DNA of 64,000 bases, from positions 5,828,001 through 5,892,000 of the forward strand of contig NC_088300.1 of the NCBI RefSeq assembly GCF_032854445.1. Direction: 5' to 3'. The position numbers were made by a program, and so were the translations under genes. Numbering within the stretch: position 1 is the stretch's first letter; each line of letters begins with the position of its first letter. This stretch comes from Liolophura sinensis (lineage: Eukaryota; Mollusca; Polyplacophora; Chitonida; Chitonidae). Positions 1 to 11,647 of this stretch are shown piece by piece. The notes under the pieces were generated by a model, which did no database searches, had not been told where the DNA came from, and saw only the letters and a list, made by a program, of their open reading frames with translations.

Positions 1-496
1 GCAATGCGCAGCAGCATATTCTGTAACAGCTGTCTGTTGTTTGAAACTATACATGTTTAGACTAGGCTAGTATATAAACGTTTCATACATTGCATGTACA
101 TGATTGAATATATGACAGATCTTAAGTTAAAATATGTTCTTTTAACCAATAAATCATTATCAACAAATAATTTGTTTCGTTTCTTGTCAGTGTACTACAT
201 ATAAGCTTCAGACTGAATTTTTAAGGTTCCCATTAATTCACTGTTCATGGATCTTTGGTGGGTTTACGCCATTGACTGCTTTTAAACTCCTTTTTGCATG
301 GTGGGTTTCCTCGGCGCTGGATATATATTGCCGTATACCATTAGAAGGGCACACACAAGTATTTATTGTTTCCTTTTGCGGGTGGAAATATATGTGTCAC
401 TTGTAAAAATGTGCCCGTTACTTGCGAACTGCTGGTGGTATATTCTGAGCTCTCCAATTGCCCCCACCCGTGTAAAAGACCTTTAGGTGAGTAGAG
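1..496. other. no gene seen
   Basis: AT-rich sequence. The only open frames are short, with no splice context or recognisable domain. I see no gene, RNA or repeat here that I can support. Confidence 0.5.
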
Positions 497-757
497 ACCT
501 CCGTGGCTCAGTTGGTTAGCGCGCTAGCACAGGGTAATGACCCAGGAGTCTCTCACCAATACGGTCGCTGTGAGTTCAAGTCCAGCTCATACTGGCTTCG
601 TCTCCGGCCGTACGTGGGAAGGTCTGCCAGCAACCTGCGGATGGTCGTGGGTTTCCTCCGGGCTGTGCCCGGTTTCCACCCACCATAATGCTGGCCGCCG
701 TCGTATAAGTGAAATGTTCTTGAGTACGTCGTAAAACACCAATCAAATAAATAAATT
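497..757 (+). mobile_element. tRNA-derived SINE, near full length
   Basis: The 5' head is tRNA-like, with an A box around GTGGCTCAGTTGGTTAGCGC and a B box around GAGTTCAAGTCC. The body reads through CAGCAACCTGCGGATGGTCG and CACCATAATGCTGGCCGCCG. The 3' tail reads GTCGTATAAGTGAAATGTTC, then AATCAAATAAATAAAT. This is one of the best copies of the family that recurs through the window on both strands. It is a non-autonomous retroposon and not a working tRNA gene. Confidence 0.9.
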
Positions 758-2702
758 TAGGTGAGTATGACTTCAGCACCAATCTTCAGTACGAAGATGC
801 ATTTATAAGTACGTAATATAGGATGCGGAATGGTTGCAGGTAGTCACATGCAAGAAGGGCCACTTTTATTCTGAAAGCTTCGTATATCTTTTTCATTAAA
901 TCATACCTTACAGTGTTTTAAGGTCATTTCCGAAAATGGGTAGGCCACAAGAAGTTGCATGGTTTATGTTTTGTCACTGTGCCCCCTTAGCATGAAGGCC
1001 TGCATGAACAAGTTTGAGCCATATGAATCGGGATCCTTAATTCTGCGATTTGTCACCATTCTAAACACTGAATCTGACGAGGTAGCAATTCCCATCAACA
1101 AACAACAGCTGATGAAATGCAGCAGTACGTACATGGGTATTTTGAAAACGGGATATTTCTAGTTCTGCATTCAGTGTTAATTCAATCCTACCTTCCGACA
1201 AAATTTTCAAGGTGTCATTGTTTCTGGATCATTTGTAGCTGTATAGGATCGACGGTGTTTTAACCCCGTATTTGGTTGTTTTCATGAAGTTGTTTGGAAA
1301 TCAATCATGCAACGTAGGGCATATAAATATAAAGTTTGAATGGTATGCTTTGTGAGTAGATCGAAATATGGGCGCCGAATGTGGGGATTTCCATGGATTT
1401 TCATGCAATATAGGCCTAAGTCGGGGGTTTTCTGCTGCCGACTTTTGAACTGAGGGAGATGAAATACTGATGAGTAGTCCACGTTAACTTCTAATGATGT
1501 GAATGAAACACTGACAAGGTCGCCATTAACAAGTATGGATCTGTGAGGTGCATGCGGTAGTGCACTAAGGTGAAACTCAAACTGGATATTTTCAGAAAAT
1601 GGCAATGTTATTGATCCCGGTTCTGGTTTCGAAGAGATAGGGCCTACATACGTGTACTGAAACACCAAAATTCAGCAACATTAGGCCTATAGGCCTACAA
1701 CAGTGACCAAAAGGCAAAGGTGTGTGTCACGGATGCCACATATGATAATGTGTATAAAAAATGCATTCGTAGCAGCGTGTAATCATTATACAGCAAACAG
1801 GCCAATAAAAGTCGGTCTCGCGCAGTGTTCGTCGCAGTCGCTTGTTTTTGAAAAGAAAAAAGCCATTAACTATTGTTAATTCCTTGCCAATTTCACACGG
1901 AAGATGGCTTACGGCACCGTCCTCTACTTAGTGCAAAATTTTGTTCTGTTTTAGTTTTGATAGATTAGGCCTATGTAACTTTATTAGAATTAGGGAATTA
2001 GTCTATACGCTCTATTGTTAACATCACCCTTAGCCCTTTAACATCAGTAAGCTTAGTTTTCAACAGTCATGTGTTAATGCTGCCGTACTGTCGTGCATAT
2101 GCTTTTTCTGTACTAATACTTCGCACGTATATGTTTATTAACCAATATTCACCAGGTCTTATTCATCTTAAAAGCAAGAAGGATGTTCAAAAGATTTTGC
2201 ATCAATAATGTTATATTCGCCACACAAAAGCGGTCGCTGTGTACCTGTGACACACCTTTGTGACTTTCTCCCAACCGTGTCTATACAGGCCTAGACCGAG
2301 AGGTTAAAAGAACCACAAGTATTGGCCTATAGTATATTTATAGTTTATTTGTTCTACCATGCTATAACATCTACTGGCTTCAGTCATATACTCCTCAAAC
2401 CCCTGCACATAGGCCCACTTCATCATCAGTTGCATTAATACTTTTCCACAATAGCATTCATGAACGCCACCTGACTGTGAGTGAGAGCGACTTGCTAGGC
2501 GTATTTCGCTTGACTGATTCAAGTTTCTCATTCGTGAGGGTATTGACACTGAACCTACAGTGTGCCAACATTTTATGCACCTTCATGCATTCTGTCATTT
2601 GTTTTCAGTGTTGTTCAGATGTAAAATCTTGCAAGTTGAGCCACGTCAACAGTGACAAACTGTCAGAGTTGTCTCCCCTTCACTACTTGTGATAAATCCA
2701 AC
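758..2702. other. upstream region of the cornichon gene, no recognised gene
   Basis: A 128-codon open frame on the - strand (1282-1668) is the longest here. I do not recognise its product and see no partner exons, so it is not called as a gene. The last few hundred bases before 2703 must hold the promoter and 5' UTR of the cornichon gene. I see no distinctive TATA box or other motif there. Confidence 0.4.
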
Positions 2703-5700
2703 ATGGGAGTCGACGCGCCGCTTTTCATTTTTGCCCTCCTCGATGGGGCTGCCCTCCTCTTTGTGGTGGTGTATTTTGTATCCTTTTAGTTATTGTTATA
2801 TTTAATTCCGAATGTGTGTTCTTCGAAGGGTTTTGGTTACTAGAAATAACTGTATTTTTCAGACGCAGTGGTTTGAACTTCCTGCATTTAGAACAACAAC
2901 AACCCCGTAACTTTCCCGTTTGCGACTGACAGTTAATCTCGGCATTGATTGGGAGTGGATTTTCTTGTACCAGAGAGATTAATGGTGTTAGAACAGCCAA
3001 CCATCCTCATGGCGGCTATCGAACTGTTAAAGATAAAGATGGCCTTGAGCAGTTACGCACATATCCTGCTTCATCTTGGAGTATTGGGGAGATATCTTCT
3101 GTCTATTCTATCCCCTAATGTGACGTAGGTGATGTGGGCCAGTGTAGACAGAAGAGAACAGTGTTTTGTCCAGATAAATCACTAATCTACATGCTGACGT
3201 TTTGCTGGATTCTGTTCACATTGTGGATGTTTTCGACAAACCACTGGTTGCGTGAGATTTGCTAGTTGTCTACAACTATGGAAGAAATGGATTATTTCTA
3301 AAGTCGATAAAACTTTGTTTGTGACCTTAGCTTTTGTATACACCACATATGTAGTACTATGGCTGAGCCTGAAACATCCATATGAGAGCCTGTCATAGAA
3401 TTCAGTAATTCAAAATTCAATTCCATAGCCAGTTGTTGCCCTTACTACTGCATGCATTATCATGAGCTGTGTAATAAATTGAATTAAAATTCGTAAATTT
3501 GGCTGTTTTTTTTTTTTTGTCATAGGGGAAAACTATGTTGAAAGTTGAGGTCACAGAGTTCAGACTAGCTCTTGTACACGAGAGCCCCGAAACAGTATGA
3601 TGAATGAAAGCAAATGACGAATGACTATATATAAATGAATGCTTCCTTACAATAAGAAAATGAATGACAATGTCAATCCATATTCCTAGAGTAGCATTGG
3701 TTCCTAGATTGTGGTGTGGTGTGGAATGACAGGTGATATCAGTTTCATTCCATCTGAATCGCTGGGATTCATTTTCTTATTCTGAGGGGGCATTTATAAT
3801 ATGAATACTGTGTTGTCATTCGTCATTTGCTTCACAAAGGTGACTTCATCAGGTGCCTGTTATACAGTCATCTTGGGGGACTGAAGTGTTGGGGTTGTTT
3901 TTGTGGAAGTATTCCCTTGTTGGTTCCTTAACTATATCCTAGATTATAACGCTGTCTGATCTGGAGTGTGATTATATTAATGCAACCTCCTGCTGTGACA
4001 AACTTAATAAGGTATGCATCATGCTGGTTTGCTCTTAAATGTAAATTATTGGCTTTTAATATAAAACAATCCTAGCTGTTACCTGTATGTCTAAATCTGT
4101 CAATTTGTACATTCTAACAGTCAATATATTTTCTTTGTGTGACTAAACACTGCTATTTCCACACCATCAATGCATACAGTACAGAAAAATTGAGATATAT
4201 TTTACTGTACAGTTAAATATAGCAGTCGTCCTGTTTTCAACAGTGCATATGTGTACATATAAGACAAAATTTGTTGCTTGTAATTATAAATCAACATTAT
4301 GCTATTTATATATTCGGCTTTTTTATTGTACAACTTAGTTTCTTTTTCTAATTTCAGTGGATTTTTCCAGAACTTCTGGCAAATTGTGCAGTCACATTTC
4401 TTTTGCTGGTCACAGGCCATTGGCTGATATTTCTTCTCAACTCACCACAAACAGCTTGGGTTGTCTACAAGTAAGCCTCTCAGTGATATGAAGTTTACAT
4501 TAAAGGATAACGAAAAGGAACTCTAAAACAAAGATTATGTTTCTATGGCAAATGAAGAAAGTTATGCCCCAGAATTTTTGTTAAAAAATTTCATTTTTAT
4601 GGATATTTTTATACCTGTTAATTTCCCCTCTGTATTATGCATGTTTTCTGTCAACGGTCAGATTTTGTCGGAAATGATGTTATTGTTGATCTTGATCGGA
4701 GCCTTGAACCACCCCGAAGTGCCCCAAGCCCGGTGAACCGTTTCTCTACATTGTGGACATGGTGACATGTTCACAGATACTACATGGCTTCTTCGGGCCA
4801 GCTAGCACCTCCCCTTCGTCCCTACATATGCCCCAATTCGATCTGTTTCTCACGCCCCTGCCCCATTCGGTCTGTCCTCAACGGAGTTCTTTTTAAACAG
4901 GGATCATCGTTGACGTCACTGCTGCAAGCTACTTAATTTCTAGACTGACTGCGGGGGCCTTAAAAAAACTGTACTTTGAAGCCATTTTACCCCCAAAGCA
5001 AAGGCTGAAAAATTTGTTTGTACTGTTATATGTTATTACACACCATAATCTGCATATTAAGAAATAAAACCAAAGCGTTTCATGTATCCTTTAAGAACAA
5101 AGTTGGAGCTAAGCACCGTCATTGATATAAAGTGTACATTAAGAAAAAAGTTGTATACAGTATATATTAAGAACAAAGTTGTCTGCAGCTAACAAGGTTG
5201 TCTACATCTAAGCCCCCTCAACCATACAAAATGTACATTAAGAACAAAGTTGTTTACAGGTAAGCCCCTCAGTGATAGAAAGTGTACTTTTGGAACAAAG
5301 TTGTCCACAGCTCAACCCCCTCAGTGATATAAAGTGTACATTGAGAGCAAAGTTGTCTCCAGCTAAGCCCCTCAGTCATATAAACTGTACATTAAGAACA
5401 AAGTTGTTTACATATAAGCCCATCAGTGATATAAAGTGTTCATTGATTACACATAATTATTTGATATATTGTAAGTTATGCATAATTTGTTAAAGTATGA
5501 CCTATTGATTCAGTTCATTCATGTTGTGTTTTTGGCAGATTTTTCACAAAACCATCTGGTAATATAGGAGTGTTTGATCCAACGGAAATTCACAACCGCA
5601 ACACCTTGAAAAATCACATGAAGGAATGTATGGCCAAACTGGGCTTCCATCTTATTTTCTTTTTTATATATCTTTACTGGTAAGTGACGATTTCTCGTTT

Positions 5701-8416
5701 TGCATTTCTGAACTGGAACAAAGTAGCCTATAAAGTTTTCTCCAGCTGCAGCTCTCATAATACTAGGCAGCAACCTGCAGTTGGTCGTGGGTTTTTCCCA
5801 GGCTCTGCCAGGTTTCCTCCCACCATAATGCTGGCCGCAGTCGTATAATTGAAATATTCTTACCAGTCAAACACCAATCAAATAAATAAATAAATAGATA
5901 ATGCTTGTGATTTTAAGTCTCTTTTTTTTTTTTGAAGGATTAGTGTTGAGATTGGTTATTTATTCATAATTACCTACCACTGTATATATTGTTAAATTGA
6001 GTGCAAAGCAATTTTCAGAAAAGTACATTAATCTGAGTAACATGGCACATAATGAGTCTGAGTTTATGCATTTTTTCCGCCAACTCTCGGTAATCTCAGC
6101 TGAATGACATCACCCAGGTCCAACCTTTAAGAGCTGTCAGAGCTTCACCATTTAGTTCTGTGATGAAAAAAGCCACACAAGTGACAAGAAGCATGTCGAA
6201 TTTCTGCATGAAATGGGTTGCTGAAGGGAAAACGGAAGGGTTTTATACCCACCACAGCCAATTTTTGCCGGGCTGAGAGGAGTTGGGATAAGAAATCCTG
6301 GCGGGCAGCCAAATTTTAATAGCAGGGAGGAAAAGTTAGGCTTTAAATATATATATATATAAACTCTTGTGATGCTGCTTGGTGGGTGTAAAACAAAGTA
6401 GCAGTTTATTCGTTGATTGTTTGATCAATCTTCGGTATGCCAGTAAAGTGCTAAAAGTAGATACAACCATGTGATGGCGTCCAATGAATGGCGCTTTGAT
6501 ACACGCCATCCCATTAGCTGTGTCTCTCAGGTGGGCCAATGAGTAAGCTTCTAACAAATTGTGAACACTGTACAACAAGGCAATGTCCGTTTGACAGCTA
6601 CGGCAATGCTGTCGTTTTCTGACCAGCTACAGAGAACGAATAAAAAACCCAAAAACTATCCAAAACCAATTGCGTTGCTTAACTGTGTTAATCGAGAATT
6701 AATGACGGATTGAAATACTGGTTGGTGATTAAAATTACTCATCAAAGGTGCGAAAACAGGTGACATCTCTATGAACACTGCTCAGAGTAGGTGCGAAAGC
6801 AATCTTACATTGTGATAATCCAGTCCCCATTGTTTTAATCTCTGATCCACATTACAAGGATTAAAGCCACCATTCTTATACCTGTGTGACATGATTGAGT
6901 AACTCTGGCTATAATATAACTAGACAAAAAAAAAACAGTTGTAAGAATTTTTTTTCAGTACTGCCTTGATTAATTGCACAAAAATTAATTCTCCTGAAGA
7001 GATTTTTGAAGTAAAGTCACTTGGGGAATAGAATAATATTTATTGTGAAGCTGACAGATGGAAAGAACAGTAAATATTAAATCTGATATACACACGAAAT
7101 GTAGGCCTACAGTCTAACACAGGATAAAGCTACAGCTTACCAGTCCATATTGCTAGTGCGGTTGGAAATGCCTGGACAAAGATCAAATCCACGTTTGAAA
7201 ACTTGGAATCTGAAGTCTGACTAGAGGTGTCGGTGACATAAATCGGAACTTGAGCATCGTCCACTATGGGTTCAAATTGATATGGTTGTATATTTGCTCC
7301 TGTGTATCTAGAATCCATCTTGAAAATGACATCGTTTTGATTTATTTATTTATTTGATTGCTGTTTTACGCCGTACTCAAGAATATTTCACTTATACGAC
7401 GGCAGCCAGCATTATGGTGGGAGGAAATCGAGCACAGCCTGGGGGAAACCCACTACCATCCGCAGGTTGCTGGCAGACCTACCCACTTAGGATGAGAGGA
7501 AGCCAGCATGAGCTGGACTTGAACTCACAGCGATCGCATTGGTGAGAGACTCCTGGGTCATTACGCTGTGCTAGCGCGCTAACCAACTGAGCCACGGTGG
7601 CCTCGACGCAGTTTTGATACAAATTCCAAGGTTATATAGGCCAGCTAGACTTGGGTTGGCCATCTATGACGTCGCCTGGCTGGAGATTGGCTAGGCTAGT
7701 AAATCTATTGTTTTTAGTGGATTTAAAGTCATAATAACATTTCTCAGAGGCCCTCCTGGTAACATACTGTTAAACTGGTTATAATCTTCATACATAGGAC
7801 AAGTAGCTAAATCTGGACACTAAACCGTTAAAGATCCTGGCCAAATGTTTTGAATTTGCCATGTAATTGATTGTAAAAAAACTTTAAACTACTCATTTCC
7901 TGAAGAAGAGGAATGTTCAGACAAAATTTGTAACTGTGGTATGTAGAAGGGTACTGTATGATATTGGTCATGTTGTATGAGTAAATCTGTTGACTGTACA
8001 TGGCTGTTTTAGAGTATTAGAATGTGAACAGTAATTTCTTTTTTTTTTTCCCAAAAGTTTTGTTCTTATCCCACCTGAAGTATTTCCTCCCTAAATTTCC
8101 TGTCCCCACCCAATGGAATGATTTTTACGCTGTCAAATCCTAAAGATAGTGACCAAGGCCCAATGGATTATCCCTCCACATTCTCCACAACTCCCTGGGG
8201 AGACGTCCTGTTATTTACTGAGGTGCATTATGTTGCCCCCATTAGCTCATCCTCTGATTGTAGGTGTGTGCTCTCAATATTTTATTCCTAAAATGAACAT
8301 TTGCTTTTTACATACATGCAATTAAACTATTGCATTTTGATGTCCATGTAGATAATAAAAAACTAATTTTCTTCTGCAGCATGATAATAGCTCTGATAAA
8401 AGGAGAAGTGGGTTGA
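2703..8416 (+). CDS. CNIH4: cornichon family cargo receptor, CNIH4-like, 5 exons
   Basis: Coding exons are 2703-2777, 3943-4011, 4358-4470, 5539-5679 and 8380-8416. They join in phase (0, 0, 2, 2) into 144 aa; human CNIH4 is about 139 aa. All introns are GT/AG, though the exon 1 donor (GTATCC) is weak. Diagnostic blocks are [19 protein letters not shown] (exon 2), [10 protein letters not shown] (start of exon 3), [16 protein letters not shown] and [14 protein letters not shown] (exon 4). Hydrophobic segments lie at about residues 6-28, 50-78 and 112-135. Family knowledge: cornichons sit in the ER and early Golgi and recruit membrane cargo (CNIH4 recruits GPCRs) into COPII vesicles. The CNIH4 assignment rests on the [10 protein letters not shown]...SCC block and the short length. 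Intron 4 is 2.7 kb because a SINE fragment and a DNA transposon sit in it. The start is the only ATG in frame with the first hydrophobic segment. Confidence 0.95.
3606..3833. mobile_element. hairpin (MITE-like) element in cornichon intron 1
   Basis: The two ends are inverted copies: AGCAAATGACGAATGAC at 3608 onward and its complement ending at about 3832. An inner pair around AATAAGAAAATGAAT (about 3651 and 3770) keeps the same order. The arms are about 75 bp around an unrelated centre. It has no coding capacity and fits a short non-autonomous DNA transposon. No clear target duplication was found. Confidence 0.7.
4504..5090. mobile_element. TTAA-flanked non-autonomous element, about 590 bp
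   Basis: The ends AGGATA...TATCCT are flanked by TTAA at 4500-4503 and 5091-5094. The sequence around the insertion matches the neighbouring 52-bp repeat unit (ACATTAAGAACAAAGTTG), which gives the empty site: a single TTAA has been duplicated. TTAA targets are typical of piggyBac-type transposition. The inverted match is short (about 6-10 bp). The interior is GC-richer and includes a CRE-like TGACGTCA at about 4913. Confidence 0.7.
5091..5452. repeat. 52-bp minisatellite derived from an exon-intron junction
   Basis: About six degenerate units carry the core GTCTACAGCTAAGCCCCTCA, then GTGATATAAAGTGTACATTA. A first unit lies at 4461-4503, before the TTAA element. It overlaps the end of cornichon exon 3 and its donor (GTTGTCTACAAGTAAGCCTC), so the array seems to have grown from that junction. 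One unit (about 5250-5280) still reads ACAGGTAAGC, a good donor consensus. Confidence 0.75.
5766..5896 (+). mobile_element. 5'-truncated SINE
   Basis: Only the 3' half of the common SINE is present, from GCAACCTGCAGTTGGTCGTG through the TCGTATAATTGAAATATTCT tail and ATAA repeats. It lies in cornichon intron 4. Confidence 0.85.
7130..7318 (-). pseudogene. exon-like frame carried by the transposon, unknown product
   Basis: This frame of 62 codons begins ATGGATTCTAG and reads [20 protein letters not shown]... A good splice donor (GTAAGC) lies within its last codons, at about 7136-7141. The copy at 15440-15628 keeps the frame, the start and the donor, and most differences are single residues. 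The YQFEP stretch recalls the N-termini of P2X7-like zinc-domain proteins found in many invertebrate transposons and multigene families, but that is only a resemblance. I do not recognise the product with confidence. Confidence 0.4.
7342..7610 (-). mobile_element. SINE inserted in the transposon, with target duplication
   Basis: Full-length copy on the - strand, running from the ATAA tail at about 7342 to the tRNA-like head GCCACGGTGGCC at 7602. Both sides carry GTTTTGAT (7334-7341 and 7611-7618). The paralogous transposon copy has a single GTTTTGAT at the same place (about 15650), so the insertion is confirmed by an empty site inside this window. Confidence 0.93.
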
Positions 8417-10435
8417 ATGGTGGAAGATTTCATGCGAAGAAGGAAGAGTAACAGTGCATTCAGCCAGATCCTGACAGAAGGCATTGTGATTATTACAGCG
8501 GCATTATTGACTAATCAGACTGTAGGTAACACAAGGGAAGAACATGTTCAGAAGGTTGCAGTTAAACACATATGTAGTCATTGGTAGTTTGCAGTCTCAG
8601 GTAGAAGGCCGGTCATAGAATGTGGGATTAAGGAACAGGATTGGCCGTTCCTGGGTATTGCAGAGAAATTTTGAAATAATGAATGGATGTAATGAAAGTA
8701 TTCAGTGCAGTGAAGTGGTAGGTGACTTTATTGTATGCAGCTTAAATACCAATGGCTATTACACACAGTGTGAGTAGTGATTTGGAATTATCTGCCATCC
8801 TGTAATAGACATATTACTCACCTTTCCTTCAAGTTTCTAACATGTCAGCTTTTTTTTAACTGTGAATAGTAAAAAAAAAAAATTCTGACGCTTGCAATAC
8901 ATACAGATATGATTTATTTATTTGATTGGATTTTTATGCAGTACTCAAGAATATTTCGTAATAGCATACAAATATGACGGGACTGTCTTTGGGGATAATA
9001 CAACAGTGTAGGTGTATCTCCTATTATGTACTGAGTCTGTAGAAGGTGCAGCTGATTGTATAGAGCATTGTGTAAACTGTAAGCTGACAAACATGACTAA
9101 GTGTTCCCAATTTATTGACTGAGATTAATAGTTTATTAACAGTGTGAATGTGTTCACACACTTTGCATCAAATTAATGACATATATTTTTTCATCTGTCC
9201 AATGACATTTTGTACTACATGTAAGTATATTTTTAGTGTTCATGTATTAGATAGTCCGTCCTTTCCTGTTCCATATGTACCAAAGTATGAAAGACAAATC
9301 CACCTGTTGGTCTAATCTCGGTGGAAACGTGTTGATAAAAAGAGGACATTTCAGCTCTCACACTAAAGATGTGTGAAATATGGGCTGGCTCTACTCTTGG
9401 TAAGGTTGAGTAACTTGAATGTTGTCCATTTCCCCTTTCTTTTAATACTTCAAATGAAGTTGTTTGAAAATCTGTTTCAATTTTCATTATCTGTGCTCTT
9501 TGAAATTTTTATATAAATTTTTATTAATCGTACCTTTCCCATGTAATGTAGAATTTTTGAATTTTCTGGTTAACAATGTTGGGCTGTCTCAGAGAGATTC
9601 AAAGCAGTGTGTCTCAAGCCAGTTTATTTTCAAGGATGCTCTGGCTCTAGGTTAGTGCTCTACACCAGCTCACAGCCACAGTGCTATAACAGAATAAATC
9701 AAAATGTTACAAATTTTTTTTTTGTCCTCACGAAAACCCAGTGTCGGACTTATAACGGTTGATTCGGCAGGCACTGTATAATGTGTGATATGTATTTGGC
9801 ATTTCTCATCTACTACGTTCTAGCGACCATAAGACGTTAAACTCAAATCATTCATGTTCTCATTCAAACGTTAAGTTATTGTCGAGAGTGGATGTTAGCT
9901 CCCAAGGCATTATTAATTGGTTCATTTACCTGCACACTGATTTGAGTCAGATCTACGTGTCTTTTTGAACGAAGCCATAAAGAATGTGAACTGTAAAGCA
10001 ATGGTTTATAAAAATGAGAGCAAACGTAACCCACATACTGGTGTATTTTTGTCTGTAGCTTTTGATTTTTCTGTGCTTAATTTGGTCGTAAATAAAGAAG
10101 AGGAAATATAAATTCCTACAGGGCAGCAGTCGATACAGCCAGTGAAAATAATAATCTAAGTTTGCTTGGCACATCGAATGGTTTGTGCATTACATTATGT
10201 ACATATGAAGGTGGTATCTCCAACCTATCTCTGAACAGTTCAACACGCACTGTAACAATTGTAACAAAGACATTTCTAGTTTGTCATGTTTTCCAATAAA
10301 TTTTTTTTCACCGAAGATTCAGTTTCATTTAGTTTTTTTCTGGAAAGGGCGTGAATGTATTATATAATTAAAGAATGAAAGTGTGCAGTTTGTTATATAG
10401 CGGTGAACCTAATTCTGTTGTGTGCAGTTCAGTAA
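8417..10435. other. cornichon 3' region and unassigned sequence
   Basis: The 3' UTR of the cornichon gene must begin here, but its poly(A) site cannot be fixed. Candidate AATAAA motifs occur as late as about 9693 and 10296. A - strand frame at 9233-9487 (84 codons, ending LVHMEQERTDYLIHEH) has a mixed, protein-like composition and a possible acceptor before it. I find no partner exons and do not recognise it. A short - strand SINE tail lies at about 8911-8965. Confidence 0.4.
8911..8965 (-). mobile_element. SINE tail fragment
   Basis: TTTATTTATTTGATTGG followed by a degenerate ACTCAAGAATATTTCG matches only the 3' end of the common SINE. Confidence 0.7.
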
Positions 10436-10722
10436 ATCAGTTATGGCGTTCCTCAGTGAGCCAGGAATACGGTTCCTCGCCGCTGTACACACAGAGTGCG
10501 TGAGTTCAATCCAGTCGTTTGCGCAGTATTGCATTTATTTAAGAGAATCGTCCACTAAAGTAGCGTACTCATACGTTACAGATGGTAAAGTTACTCTGTG
10601 ACTTCATTCGCAGAGATATGTGGTTATCGGGTCACCGGGGTTTCCTTCAACCATGAAACTGATGGCCATCGCGTAAGTTAAAAATTCTTTAGTGTGGCGT
10701 CAAATAACAATCAGTCTGGGAT
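10436..10722 (+). mobile_element. possible divergent SINE relative
   Basis: The tail (GCCATCGCGTAAGTTAAAAA, then TTCTTTAGTGTGGCGTCAAA) is a degenerate version of the common SINE tail. The upstream part contains GAGTTCAATCCAG, which resembles a B box. It may be an older or different subfamily. Confidence 0.45.
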
Positions 10723-10819
10723 ATTATAGTAAGCCTTCCATACAGGCATTAATCAGGGACATCGATGCTCTTGTATGCAATTCTTGCCATCTCTCTTACA
10801 TGTGTGTGTGTAAGTATAT

Positions 10820-11082
10820 TTATATTTATTTATTTGCTTGTTGTTTTACGCCGTACTCAAGAATATTTCACTTATACGACGTCGGCTAGCATTATGGTGG
10901 GAGGAAACCGGGCACAACCCGGGGGAAACCCACGACCATCCGCAGGTTGCTGGCAGACCTTCCCACTTACGGCCGGAGAGGAAGCCAGCATGAGCTGGAC
11001 TTGAACTCACAGTGACCGCATTGGTGAGAGACTCCTAGGTCATTACGCTGTGCTAGCGCGCTAACCAACTTAGCCACGGAGT
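10820..11082 (-). mobile_element. SINE, near full length
   Basis: It runs from the ATAA tail through TTTTACGCCGTACTCAAGAA and the CCGCAGGTTGCTGGCAGACC body to the tRNA-like head GCTAACCAACTTAGCCACGG. Confidence 0.9.
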
Positions 11083-11286
11083 AACTATATATATAGGAAG
11101 GACGACAAAACTTAACAGCTGCAGTTAGAGGACTGTATGCATGTTTATTTTTGTTTTAGTTTATGTACCCAAGTATATCAGTGCCACTCTGACACACAAG
11201 GTGTAGGTTCAAATGCAGCTTTTCACTGAGGTTTTCCGAGATTCTCTTGTCTCAGCCGTTCTTGGAGTAATTGTGGAAGTAAGTGG

Positions 11287-11468
11287 TCCCTATGTTTAGT
11301 ATTATCGGTGCGTGGGAAGGTCTGTCAGCAACCTGCGGATGTTCATGGGTTTCCCCAGAGGTCTGCCCGGTTTCCTCCCATCACATTACTGGCCGCCGTG
11401 GTATAAGTGAAATAGTCTTGAGTACAGCGTAAAGCACCAGTAAAATAAGTAAATAAATCAAATAAATA
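11287..11468 (+). mobile_element. 5'-truncated SINE
   Basis: It starts in the body (GCGTGGGAAGGTCTGTCAGC) and ends in a degenerate tail with AAATAAAT repeats. The tRNA-like head is missing. Confidence 0.85.
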
Positions 11469-11647
11469 GAGTGTTACATGGAGCGCTTTGGAGAGTCCGT
11501 GTGAAATATTTTTGAGTACCGGTTTATACGACGTTAACACCAATCAATAAATTATTGAATCGAAAACTGTTTTTTTTTATAAAAACGATTTGGTGCACGT
11601 GAAGACAAAAATGGAGATACATACCTTACAGTCAGCCATGTTAACCG

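Larger units (their letters stand above)
5936..7827 (-). mobile_element. TTAA-flanked DNA transposon relative, copy 1 (SINE-interrupted)
   Basis: This is homologous along its length to 14415-15853. The ends are inverted (AGGATTAGTG against CACTAAACCG) with TTGA at 5932-5935 and TTAA at 7828-7831. It carries an open exon-like frame at 7130-7318 on the - strand, and a SINE has inserted at 7342-7610. Without the SINE it is about 1.6 kb. No transposase catalytic region is visible, so it is probably non-autonomous. TTAA flanks suggest the piggyBac superfamily. It sits in cornichon intron 4, antisense to the gene. Confidence 0.75.

Noticed and set aside
499-575. tRNA gene
   Set aside because: The A and B boxes belong to the SINE head. 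The acceptor stem does not close, and the same head recurs attached to the SINE body throughout the window.
1282-1668. 128-codon frame on the - strand as a gene
   Set aside because: No family resemblance and no partner exons. A frame of this length can occur by chance.
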